DNA of 64,000 bases, from the NCBI GenBank assembly GCA_021927905.1, contig BLLK01000020.1, positions 1,178,001-1,242,000 on the forward strand, read 5' to 3'. Below, piece after piece: positions 1 through 9,757 of the stretch; the first letter of the stretch is position 1, and every line of letters starts with the position of its first letter. Below the pieces are notes generated by a model. It saw only the letters and a list, made by a program, of their open reading frames with translations, was not told the DNA's origin and did not search any database. The translations under genes and the position numbers were made by a program. The DNA is from Chaetoceros tenuissimus (lineage: Eukaryota; Bacillariophyta; Thalassiosirophyceae; Chaetocerotales; Chaetocerotaceae).

Positions 1-1217
1 ATACGCAACTATCGCCACATTGCCTTCTCAAACGTTTAAAAGACATAGAAAAGAAAATAGGTCGAGACTTAAATAATGGTCAGAGATATGGACCTAGGCC
101 AATTGACTTGGATATTATCTATTACGGAGTACGTGATCAGGACAAAGTGAGCTTTGGAGGAGACATTGTAGATACAGAAAATTTGGAAGTGCCACATCCT
201 AGAATGCAAGAAAGGGATTTTGTGCTATCACCACTTTGCGATTTGAACCGAAATGTTATTCACCCTACCATTAACGAGAGTGCGGAAAAAATGCTATTAC
301 ATTTATCATGTGACTCAAATAAATCAAAAGAAGAGGAAGGACCACCTGCATACATGGTTCTACCATTGCCAAGAGGTCGTATGCTTTCTTTCAACAAAGT
401 CCATATAATGGGGATATTGAATGTAACACCGGATAGTTTTAGTGATGGTGGGAAATATAAAGCTTCTGTAGACTTAGCTGTGAAGAAAGCTCTGCAGCTT
501 GTTGAAGATGGCGCGACAATTATTGATATTGGAGGAGAATCTACAAGACCGGGAGCGAAGGAAGTTGAGGTTGATATTGAGATGCAAAGAACAATCCCTG
601 TGATTCAAAAACTGAGAGAGGTATCAGATGTGGCAATATCAATAGATACACGACACGCACTTGTGGCTAAGGCGGCTATCGAAGCAGGTGCAGATATTGT
701 AAATGATGTATCGGGAGGGACATTTGACCCTGATATGTTTGCCACGGTTGCAGATTTGAAAGTTCCAATAATCATCATGCATATGAGAGGAACTCCAGAA
801 ACAATGCAAAGTTTGACACAGTATGAAGACGTTGTTGCTGAAGTTTCGGATGAACTAATGAGACAGTCTCAATTCGCCGAAAAGGCGGGCATTCCGTTGT
901 GGCTACAAGTACTTGATCCTGGTATTGGATTTGCAAAAGATTTGGAGCAAAACTTACTTCTCATGAAACACTCCAATACAATGCGTCGTTTAGTAAATGA
1001 TATACCTCTACTTCTTGGTCCTAGTAGAAAGGGGTTCATTGGTAAAATTACCGGGGAGGAAGTTGCATCAGAACGCGACTTCGGTACTCTCGCAGCATGT
1101 ATTAGCTCTCTATTTGATCATAATGGAAAACTTGCCCCGACAATATTGAGAGTGCATAATGTCAAAGGAATCAAGCAAGGCATAGATATAATAGAGGCAA
1201 TTTCCAAAGCTAAATAA
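1..1217 (+). CDS. folKP: HPPK-DHPS bifunctional folate synthesis enzyme (5' partial)
   Basis: The frame is open from base 3 to the stop at 1217, so the N-terminus lies outside the window. The first ~100 visible residues are the end of 6-hydroxymethyl-7,8-dihydropterin pyrophosphokinase: the signature RYGPRPIDLDII is followed by VPHPRMQERDFVLSPL. From about base 390 the dihydropteroate synthase domain follows, with IMGILNVTPDSFSDGG, GESTRPG, SIDTRHA, HMRGTP and GPSRKGFIG. HPPK activates the pterin; DHPS condenses it with p-aminobenzoate (the sulfonamide target). The fusion order is that of plant and protist enzymes. The visible part has no intron. It converges on DNA polymerase alpha subunit B. 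Whether an aldolase domain or a targeting peptide precedes it cannot be seen. Confidence 0.96.
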   Translation, partial: TQLSPHCLLKRLKDIEKKIGRDLNNGQRYGPRPIDLDIIYYGVRDQDKVSFGGDIVDTENLEVPHPRMQERDFVLSPLCDLNRNVIHPTINESAEKMLLHLSCDSNKSKEEEGPPAYMVLPLPRGRMLSFNKVHIMGILNVTPDSFSDGGKYKASVDLAVKKALQLVEDGATIIDIGGESTRPGAKEVEVDIEMQRTIPVIQKLREVSDVAISIDTRHALVAKAAIEAGADIVNDVSGGTFDPDMFATVADLKVPIIIMHMRGTPETMQSLTQYEDVVAEVSDELMRQSQFAEKAGIPLWLQVLDPGIGFAKDLEQNLLLMKHSNTMRRLVNDIPLLLGPSRKGFIGKITGEEVASERDFGTLAACISSLFDHNGKLAPTILRVHNVKGIKQGIDIIEAISKAK

Positions 1218-1324
1218 AAAGGACAAATGAGGCACATTTATTTCATACCTAATTAGTATTATAGAATTTCACATAAATGTCACTTCTAAACAGTAATTCC
1301 CCTTTGAACTTAAATTCTTCCTTC

Positions 1325-3507
1325 TTAGATTCTGCGGACTTCAACTCTAATGCGATCTCTAATACCCGTTGCCTTCTCATCCTTATCTGCCTTCTTAGGG
1401 TGAATATCCAAAGATGCATAAGTTCCACCATTACTTCCTTTTGTTAGATGTCCAGGGTTGACAACAGTTGTTCCATTTGATACTTCCATTGCAAGACTAG
1501 TCAATTTAGAAGGCAAAATCAGAACATCTGGCTGAATTGGCATTTCATATGACTTCATCTGTGTTATGTCAAGGTTAAAATCTTTTCCATTCCCCTGTGA
1601 TGGTGGATAAATAGGGTAGTAGCTCTTTTGCCTAACAAAATGCTCTGCAAGACGTGTCATACGACTTGTAGGCAATTTAGCATTGACAGTCTCTGTCGAA
1701 ATGTGAAGCAAAGAGTCGATGGATGTGAATCCAACGGTTACATCATTAATGCAAATTGTAGATGGATTTGGAACAAGATGAATTCTGCGATCAGTGATCT
1801 TCTTTGGCATCTTCTTATCTCCCGCAGTTTCAATGTTCTTCAAGCAAAGAGATCCAAAAGGTAAATCTTCGGTCTCCTCAAATCCTGGAATTCTCTTCTC
1901 CAATGCATTTTCGAGTGGTGGTTGTGGGAAACTATTGATATTTGAGTGAGTTCCGAAATTTTTCAAAAGAAGAAAGATTCTCGTAATCAATAACTTACAC
2001 TGGCTCAGAGATTGCATCATCAACACTTGGCACCAGAATGAACTGCGTCTTCAAATTCGGTATTGACTCATAAAGGCCTTCCAATTCGTTAGCGATCTTT
2101 GCTGCAAAGAATTGTTCATAACTAACATGTCTTTTACTTCCATCTTCATATTCCAATACAAGATCTTTGCCATTTTTAACCAATTCTTGCTTCATATCAA
2201 GGAAAGGCCCCATCATTACGACAGCGTCAGGCTTCTCTACTTCCACCATGGTCAACAAATCTGCCAGTGGCTGGTAATCCAAATTGTCATTGGTAGTATA
2301 TGGTCCAGCAACAGCATACACCTTTACTCCTTCCTTGGCACTTTCCTTTGGAATATCAAACTCTTGTTCATTTTCTACAGCTTCAAAAGGATGTCCTTCC
2401 ATCATCTTTTCCACCACCATTTTTCTACCACTTGAATTCACCCCAGTCACAGCAACAATTTGTCCCTGATAAAGACTATAATGCGGAAGATTCTTTACAT
2501 CTAATTCAATTCGCGCACCATTACTTCCATGACGACTTCCTTCCAATAGCAATGTAGTTGCATTCAACTTTCCATCATGTGCTGAGTTACAGATACGCCC
2601 AACATTAGTCTGGGCAGCTTGACGTGGTACACCTACATTTTCATAAGTTGGCAAATCACTCTTGGCAGCAGCATTGTCATCTTCCTCCTCCTCTTCATCT
2701 TCATGATTTGGAAGTGGAACTTTGTATTCACGAACCAAGTCCTCCGTCATCTTTTTCAACTGTTGATCCAATGGCGAATGACGATTTTTATCAGCCATAT
2801 ATTTGTATCCAGTTTGTAAATGATTATGAAATGGCTGTGTAATGGTACAGATTCTTTCATCACTGGTGGATTGAATCGGATCAAGATTGCTAGGGTTGTA
2901 AGTCACAACTACATTTCCGGAATTCTTGCGATTTTCATAAGTCACTTTTGCCGATGGAGGTGTTACGACACTGTTTCCAGCAGTAGATTGTGAAGATTCC
3001 ACCTTTTGTGGAGTTTCAGTCGATGGATTCGATAGCAAATGTTCCAATTGTGAGTCTCCAGTGTTTCCTTTCTGCTTCTTGGCAGGAGTGACGATATCGC
3101 CATTGTTCATCGGTACAGATCTTTTGGTCATTGCAGATCTTGATACAATGGAAGTCTTTTTCATAGATGTTTGACTCGGAGTGATGTTCTTTGCATATTT
3201 CTTTTCAAGAAAGGTACGGTAGGAGTTCCATGTGTTGGTGTTGAGTTGATTAGCTCCAGTGTTGATGGAATGAGCTTCCCAGCAGAGAGCAAGTTGTGCT
3301 GCTGTAAGCTTGTAATTGGTAGCCATTGTAGCACCTAACATTGAAAAAAATGAGCAATGATTCATATAGGAATACAAAAAATACACATGTGTCAATGTAT
3401 ACATCTTTTGATTAAAACTTACATTTCCGAATAATGTCGGAAGAAGCACTACTTTGCACCTTCTTCATCTCCAAGGAGATTTCCTTTTCCAACGTTGAAG
3501 CAGACAT
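1325..3507 (-). CDS. POLA2: DNA polymerase alpha subunit B
   Basis: Three exons: 3423-3507, 1999-3334 and 1325-1931. The introns at 3335-3422 (88 bp) and 1932-1998 (67 bp) both have GTAAGT donors, and the joins keep one frame (675 aa). The N-terminal ~230 residues are low in complexity with an acidic stretch. The C-terminal half is the calcineurin-like fold of the B subunit: GQIVAVTGVNSSGRKM (OB region), PDAVVMMGPFLD, QFILVPSVDDA, then RRIHLVPNPSTICIND and VVNPGHLTKGSNGGTYA. Known role: it tethers primase to polymerase alpha for initiation and lagging-strand priming. Translation starts at ATG 3507. A TGGCGGGC E2F-like box lies about 130 bp upstream. Confidence 0.95.
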
Positions 3508-3879
3508 TTTGATAGAGAATTAATTGTGCTTTGAACTAGTTAGGTCTAGCTTCCAGGGTAGTTTGTGTATGTTGTTGTAATTCATTGCATTGATTTTGCA
3601 ATCCGAAAATGAAAATTGGCTTCATTTTTTCATGGCGGGCAGAAGCTAAAAAACCTTAACACGACTTGTTTTGAAAAGGGGTGCAAATCCTTTCTAAGAA
3701 TAGATTGAGACTAATCCTTATATGGTTGGGACTAAGACACGACACGTTATTGAGAAAGATGCAGATGCAACAAACAACACAAGAAAAGATCCAGATCCAG
3801 TTTTCTTATTACTATCTGTCTTCTCAAACAAGCCAGCTGACTTACTTATATACCTCAAGCACTGTGCACAACCAAAAGC
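3508..3879. other. Divergent intergenic region, POLA2 / aldo-keto reductase
   Basis: 372 bp between two divergent starts. Apart from the E2F-like box at 3633-3640 nearest POLA2, I see no open frame, RNA or repeat. It presumably holds both promoters. Confidence 0.6.
3633..3640. promoter_or_regulatory. E2F-like box upstream of POLA2
   Basis: TGGCGGGC fits the core of the E2F consensus (TTTSSCGC/GGCGGGAA), but the T-rich flank is imperfect. It lies ~126 bp upstream of the start codon of a replication gene, a class that E2F/DP regulates in plants and animals. Motif match only. Confidence 0.35.
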
Positions 3880-5170
3880 ATGAAGCTCTCAACTCTGTCA
3901 TGCCAAGCGGTGCTTGCTGCACTCCTTCTCCCAGCTAATGTTCTAGCATTTTCCAATATTGCCTCAACAAAGAATCATGCTGCAAGATCTTCTTCTTCTT
4001 CACTTCAGATGTCAAGTAGTACAAACCAAGAAAATAAAGGATTACCCGTCATTAACAAGATGGATCGTAGATCAGCAATTATGGGAACCATTGGAACAGT
4101 CATATGTGCAAACAATGCAAATATGAATATTGCAAGTGCAACAGTTACCATTGCAAACAATATTCCAAATTGGACACTTGACAACAATGTACAATTTCCA
4201 GTTTTAGCTCTCAACACTGTAGCACTTACCGCTGAAGAAACTGAACGGGCATTAGGTTATGCAATGTCACAGGGAATTAGACATGTTGATTTTCATCCTG
4301 GGAAAGAACGTGATGGAGTGGCACTTTACCTGAAGAATCATCCAGAAGCAAGAAAAGATCTCTTTCTTAATACCAAAATTCGAAAAGCGCCGCCTGGTAC
4401 ATCTGCTACTGATGCAGCTGATATGGCTAGAAAGCAAATTGAAGAAGATCTTGGAATTTTAGGTGTGGATCAAGTGGATATGTTAATGTTACGAGATCAT
4501 CCTGATTGTGATGTGATTCAAGCTCAATGGAAAGTTATGGAGGAGGCATTAGCAAGTGGCAAGGCAAGGTCTATTGGTGTCATTAATTTCTGTGAAAAGG
4601 CATTAACGTGCGTATTAGAAACTGCTACCGTAAAACCAGCTATCAATTACTTTATGTGGCATGTTGGTATGGGGGGAGCACAGACAACTGGTCGTAAATT
4701 GCGAGAGGTGAGTCACGACAACATTGGTGTTGTGTATGTTGACGAATGGATCCTTATCTAATTGATTTTATTGTCTTTATCAGTTTGGAGAATCACGTGG
4801 TATTCGAACTTTTGCATATGGGGCCGTCGGAGAGCCTGGACCAAATGATGAGCTATTGTCTAACCCTGTGGTGAATGAAATTGCCAAAGCACACAAAAAG
4901 GATCCTTCAGAAGTTGCGCTAAGATGGGTTTTGCAGAGTGGATGTGCTGTGTCATCCAGACCTACATTGAATTTTGGATTAGGAACAGGTGCATGCAGTG
5001 GAGAAATGAATGCATGTGAAATTGGACTACAAAAGAGGGCAGGCGTTTTCGATTGGTCGCTGTCAAATTCCGAAATGAAAAAGTTAGATGCTTTGACTAG
5101 TCCAAATGACAATCCTACTTTATTCTCGTCGGCAGGTTGTCCAAATGCATTTGTAATGCCAAAAAAATAA
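3880..5170 (+). CDS. Plastid-targeted aldo/keto reductase-like protein, atypical active site
   Basis: Two exons, 3880-4707 and 4784-5170; the 76-bp intron has a GTGAGT donor (404 aa). Residues 1-24 form a signal peptide ending LAFS, a diatom plastid-type cleavage site. A second hydrophobic stretch after DRRSAIMG (62-69) resembles a twin-arginine thylakoid-lumen signal. The rest is an AKR-like TIM barrel: GIRHVDFH, LFLNTKIRKAP, DLGILGVDQVDML, GKARSIGVINF, EVALRWVLQSG. Of the AKR tetrad, Asp (137) and Lys (166) are recognisable. The Tyr position reads Pro (HPGKE for YxNE), and the His position after the VDML strand reads Arg, with a His two residues later. It is therefore an odd or non-catalytic member; the substrate is unknown. 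Confidence 0.8.
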
Positions 5171-5241
5171 TCATAGAATACTAGCAAGCTATCTAGCGCA
5201 GTAAAGCATATTTTTAAGTGTTATTTTAGCAACTTCCTTTT

Positions 5242-7080
5242 TCATCTACCGCTCGAACCTCGTTTGTCTTTTACAGGCATATATCCGAGACCACCCTTGT
5301 CAGTTGTATCTTCTCTCGCTAGACCTTGATATTTTGATCCTCCAGCAAAACCAAACTTTTTAACCTGCATGACTTTTGGCAATTTCTTCCTGTCAATTTT
5401 GTCATCCCCAGTCGCCGCTTTGGAATATTGAGCAGCTTTGTTCCGGATATCGTTTTCATCTTTCAGAGTGTCATCATCCATGTAAAATGCACCTCGGTGG
5501 TGGTAACGTTGCATTCCAACATCACCATCATTTGCATCCCTCTCACCAGGCTTTCTGTACTTGCCTGTAGCAATGTCTTCTTGTAGACGTTCCTCATCTG
5601 TCATGTTTCTTCTTCTTTCCATCTCCTTCTTCTCTTGTTCTCTGTTGATGACCTCTTCTACATCTCTCAATACACGCAACAATTCTCGTACTTCCCAATT
5701 TTCTCTTTCTAGTGTTTTCATTTCTTCATCATTAGCATCTGTATCATCTGGTGGTGGAATCATTGAACCACCAGTTTCAGTAAATTCATTTTGATCCCCA
5801 ATGCTTCCTTCAAGAGCTTTCTTTTCAGCCAGTTCGTTCGATACAATCTCAGCAACCAAAGCTCTCGACTGTCGCACACGTTTTTCCTCCTTTAATTTCA
5901 TTTTTTCTAACTTTTCTTCTTCCTTCTGTTTCTCAATTTCTTGCAATTCTTGCTTTTGACGAATGTGTTTAGGTACAAATACGGGCTTTGCAATGTTCAT
6001 GGCTACATCTTCATCGGAAGAAGAAGAATCAGATGATGAGTCTGAAGATGAAGAATCGCTAGAAGAAGAAGACGACGATGATGGAACTCGACGCTGTGGT
6101 ATAGACTTTGCTTTTTGAGTCTCTCTTCGATTTTTTCTACCACTCTCACTTTCACTGCTACTTTCATCACTTGAATCATTTCTTCTCACGGGTCTTCGTC
6201 TCCGCTCCTTATTTCTACTTTCATCGCTAGATGAATCATTTTGTTTTGCTTTTGCTTTAGATGATTCCAGTTCCCTTGTTGGATCAACACTTTCACTAGG
6301 TTTTTGCATTTGCTGCTTTCGCTCTCTCATTTTCGCTCTAGCTCGCATTCTTCGATTATCTTCTTCATCACTGCTACTACTTTCACGATCGTCACTTTCT
6401 TGACGCCTACGAGCTATTCTTCGTCGTCTTCTTCGTGCAACCGAAGAATCATTACTATCATCGCTGTCAGAGGAACTTGATTGTCTATTTTCATTTCTCC
6501 GTCTCCTAGCTCTTCTTCTACGAGCTACAGAAGAATTATCTGATGAAAAATCACTAGTTTGCTGCTTCTCATCCTTCTTTTTTTCCTCCATGGATTGATC
6601 AAGATTTGCAATATGAATTTTCTTCTTCGAATCATGATGTTTAACTTTTTTCAAATGAAACTCATCATCTATATTTGCATCCAAGACATTTGACCTTTTC
6701 ACATCTGAATCGTATATTTGTTCTGAATTATCAATTTCTTCAAGTAATTGGTGATAATTTCGTTTGATGTTTTGCCTATAATGTCTCCCTACATTTCCTC
6801 CGCTAGATGCTTTCTTTCCGGCACCATGGGTTTGTTTCAGTAGCTGAGAAGCTTGGGCAGCTTCTAAGTGACTAAGATCTTCATGCATAGCATCTCCTTG
6901 TTGATTACTTGACTTGCTGCCATCTTTTCTTCGATTTTTTGCATTCATTAAATGAGGATTTGCTTGTTGTGCTTCCTGTGTTGTTGGAAGTGCTGATGAA
7001 GATTCCTTTGTACCAAACAGGAGCATTGACAGCTCATTTGATTTCATAGTTTTTGAATCATCTTTCTTTGGAAACGACAT
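5242..7080 (-). CDS. MFAP1: Spliceosomal protein MFAP1 homologue
   Basis: Single exon, 612 aa, ATG at 7080. The N-terminal ~370 residues are charged and disordered with Arg/Ser-rich blocks; the segment NSSVARRRR occurs twice, and Ser/Asp runs are frequent. The conserved C-terminal domain starts near residue 350: KPVFVPKHIR, then a helical region (ERENWEVRELLRVLRDVEE, MTDEERLQED), YHRGAFYMDDD, KLPKVMQVKKFGFAGGSKY and DTTDKGGLGY. These blocks match microfibrillar-associated protein 1, which despite its name is a nuclear component of the B-complex spliceosome. The RS-like N-terminus fits a splicing role. It converges tail to tail with the aldo/keto reductase gene. Confidence 0.93.
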   Translation of the reverse strand: MSFPKKDDSKTMKSNELSMLLFGTKESSSALPTTQEAQQANPHLMNAKNRRKDGSKSSNQQGDAMHEDLSHLEAAQASQLLKQTHGAGKKASSGGNVGRHYRQNIKRNYHQLLEEIDNSEQIYDSDVKRSNVLDANIDDEFHLKKVKHHDSKKKIHIANLDQSMEEKKKDEKQQTSDFSSDNSSVARRRRARRRRNENRQSSSSDSDDSNDSSVARRRRRRIARRRQESDDRESSSSDEEDNRRMRARAKMRERKQQMQKPSESVDPTRELESSKAKAKQNDSSSDESRNKERRRRPVRRNDSSDESSSESESGRKNRRETQKAKSIPQRRVPSSSSSSSSDSSSSDSSSDSSSSDEDVAMNIAKPVFVPKHIRQKQELQEIEKQKEEEKLEKMKLKEEKRVRQSRALVAEIVSNELAEKKALEGSIGDQNEFTETGGSMIPPPDDTDANDEEMKTLERENWEVRELLRVLRDVEEVINREQEKKEMERRRNMTDEERLQEDIATGKYRKPGERDANDGDVGMQRYHHRGAFYMDDDTLKDENDIRNKAAQYSKAATGDDKIDRKKLPKVMQVKKFGFAGGSKYQGLAREDTTDKGGLGYMPVKDKRGSSGR

Positions 7081-8423
7081 ATTTTATCTGACATAGAATA
7101 TATATAATTTGTATGCGAGGGAGCATTTGCATATGTATATACACCTCCTCCAATTGAAATTCGATAAACAAGTCAGGTTGAAATCGGTTTGTTTGTTTTT
7201 TCTTATCGAAACTAAAAGTAAATGATAGTACATAGTAGGTTCACCCTATTTTGGAAGAAGTAAAACGGTACAGCACCATGAGGGGCGTTTCATACAAATT
7301 TGTACAAAAGACCCTTCTTTTCCCTTTCTTTTCTCTATGTTTTTGAAAAAATCAATCTAAGAGTAGTGTTTCTCATTCTCACACTTTGATAATTGAGTAT
7401 AATACTTTCATTATAAGCTTAGTTACACCATAGACACATCCTTTAATTAATAAAGCATTATAAGAAAATAATGCAAAGAAATCTTACGAATTCATATGTA
7501 TAAAATATATGTCACGAAAGAGGTAGACTTGAATGTTGCTGGTAATTAAATAATATTTTTATTGCCCGAAAGGCTTACATAATTAAGAAAGTCTGTAATT
7601 GAAGAGTTAAAGTGGATATGTTTAAAGCTAATTATTTTGCAAAACAAATGACGTACTCGTACGTATAAGCTTAGTATGACGATTTTTTGTATGGAACGGC
7701 TCATAATCCTTTGTATGAAACGACCCACATTGGGTACAGCACGCACTTACCTCGTCACTGTGTTAGAATGTCTGTACAATAGACAATAGAATGGTCCTAG
7801 GTAGAGTGTCTTTTACTTGCAGACAGTCTGACCTTCTATCCGTCAATCATGTCAAGTAGGTAGTTACAATTGTGAGAATGAACGAATCATCTTCACCCAT
7901 TTAGAGTCAACAGTTAGTAGTGCGACGCGAACAATAGAACGGAGCGAATCATTTCACCCCGTTGGGGTCATCTGTTAGTAGTGTGACACGAACGAACGCA
8001 CGAACGGAAAAATAAACGGGGTAAGGAATCGGTTCCCTGACAAACCGATAAAAATAATTTCTTACTCATCAATCATCAAACACAAAGTGTTGTTTCGCAT
8101 TAAAATAGCTCTCTAGGTAGCTGCTTTACTAAAGGCCCATGAAGAAGAAAACCGCATCTTTGACCGAATTGAAGTAGAACAAGTATGTACGTACAAATCG
8201 TACGTACTTTCTTCAATGAGGATGTTTTGAAAGGAAGGAAGGCCATCTTCAATCTTGCAAATCTTGTGCAGACCGTTTTACAGCCTGCACACACAACACT
8301 AGATTCAAGATTACTTCAAGGAAGAAGCCATAGAAAAAGAAGAAGAATCATCAAGGGAAAGCAATCGTAGCAATCTCAAGTAAATTACAGAGAGAAAAAT
8401 TCGGTTCATCACCACAACCAACC
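7081..8423. other. 1.3-kb intergenic region with a tandem repeat
   Basis: AT-rich DNA between MFAP1 and the SPX-like gene, with no convincing coding frame. It holds a degenerate ~61-bp tandem repeat (7881-7992) and an imperfect palindrome around 8184-8208 made of two TACGTAC-type blocks. It presumably contains both promoters and the 5' leader of the SPX-like gene. Confidence 0.5.
7881..7992. repeat. Degenerate ~61-bp tandem repeat, two copies
   Basis: Copy one begins AACGAATCATCTTCACCC and copy two AGCGAATCATTTCACCCC. Both contain GTTAGTAGTG and then end in GCGACGCGAAC or GTGACACGAAC. The copies differ at many positions, so the duplication is not recent. It lies ~430-540 bp upstream of the SPX-like gene. 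Confidence 0.6.
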
Positions 8424-9281
8424 ATGGCTGCGATAAAAAGCAAAACACAAGTCTTGACTGATGCCTTGATGATGGATTGTCATGGGATCAATGTACCGGA
8501 ACTTATGAATTCCAAAGTTATCGGAAATGAAACCTGCTTCTTCTCGCTATTGCAATCTTATACTGATAGACTTTACTATTACTACATAGAAGAAGAAAAT
8601 GCCCTCCAAAATAAGAAAATCGAGCTAGAGCAACTTGCAAGGGGATACTCCAGTCATAAGAAGCCTGCTGCTTGTAATTCCAATCGCTCGCTAGGAAGGA
8701 GAGGTACCTTCTTTTCTTCGACAACTCCCAGTGCAAGACGAGTAGTAAGAATGCTTGCGAGACTCAAGTATAATGAAAAAGAGTCGAAGAGCGAAAATAC
8801 CTCTACTAGAATGGTGCCTAGAAGATCAATAATTGGATTTCTAGGGGCAAAGGCTAATGAGGAATATCTCCGAGAAATTCCCAAAGTTCTGAATGAACTT
8901 GACAAGCTAAAGACGAGAGTCGTAACTCTAGAAATATTTCTGGAAGGTAATAAGAAGGCACACAAGGATATTTTGGACCGATACTGTTGTGAACACAACA
9001 TTGATACAATCTATGACGAAGAAATCGAGGAATTAATGAAGACACATCATTTTTGGGAGGGTCAAAATTTGAGGAACTTGAAAGATTCGATAGACAATTT
9101 TACTTTATCCCTATCGCTCGAGAATAATCCAGAGTTTGCCCAATGTTCCAAAGAAATGCGCAACCCTTCCATAGAACATTTTCCATCATCCCCAAGAGCT
9201 GCAAAGAAAAGTAGAAGAAGCAGTTCAAAAAAGTTACTAACAAATTTATGGAGAACCCTCAAATCACAGAAAGGAGAATAA
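8424..9281 (+). CDS. SPX-like domain protein, divergent
   Basis: Single exon, 285 aa, ATG in good context (ACCATGG). Residues ~40-75 (CFFSLLQSYTDRLYYYYIEE) and ~155-195 (VLNELDKLKTRV, then FLEGNKKAHKDILDRY) resemble the second and third helical blocks of SPX domains. In those domains a phrase such as NYTGFRKILKKYDK carries lysines that bind inositol pyrophosphates; here N-KK---KDILDRY keeps part of the basic surface. The usual N-terminal SPX helix (KFGK...PEW) is not evident, and no second domain (EXS, VTC, MFS, RING) follows. A role in phosphate sensing is only an inference. The C-terminus is rich in Ser, Lys and Arg. Confidence 0.45.
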   Translation: MAAIKSKTQVLTDALMMDCHGINVPELMNSKVIGNETCFFSLLQSYTDRLYYYYIEEENALQNKKIELEQLARGYSSHKKPAACNSNRSLGRRGTFFSSTTPSARRVVRMLARLKYNEKESKSENTSTRMVPRRSIIGFLGAKANEEYLREIPKVLNELDKLKTRVVTLEIFLEGNKKAHKDILDRYCCEHNIDTIYDEEIEELMKTHHFWEGQNLRNLKDSIDNFTLSLSLENNPEFAQCSKEMRNPSIEHFPSSPRAAKKSRRSSSKKLLTNLWRTLKSQKGE

Positions 9282-9757
9282 ATATATCTTGAAAAGATTA
9301 TACTATCATCTGTTCATGACAGTTCAGCAATATGAACTATAAACCTGTATTTTTAGCTTGAGATATATTCATTGTAGCATGCTTTTTTCTAAACTCGTAC
9401 TTTTCAAAGTGTGCCTTACCTATTACATGTTTCATTTTGTCACTCTCCCATTTTTGGGAATTTGATGATTGTTGAAGTATTATGTCATTCCTGTATTCTC
9501 CCATTCTGTCACATTTCACGTCTTCCTCTTGTCCTGTTCACGAATATCTTATGGAGGACATTCTGGTCCTGGGTCTCAATAACACATGAAAGTTCTCATC
9601 ACCTATTTTGATTGCGCTGGCACTACACCAAATGAGAATAGGTTTTATTATCCCATCTCCATTATTTTCTAATTATTTCATATTTTCACTTTTGATGATC
9701 TCATTCATCTCGGATATATATTGAAACATATTGTTCTATTGACGTTTCTTAGCAAGG
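9282..9757. other. Intergenic region, nothing recognised
   Basis: 476 bp of AT-rich DNA between two genes on the same strand. It should hold the 3' end of the SPX-like gene and the promoter of the lipase-like gene. No repeat or RNA was seen. Confidence 0.5.

Noticed and set aside
8185-8370. 61-codon frame upstream of the SPX-like gene
   Set aside because: Most likely in the 5' leader; no domain; overlaps an opposite-strand frame of equal quality.
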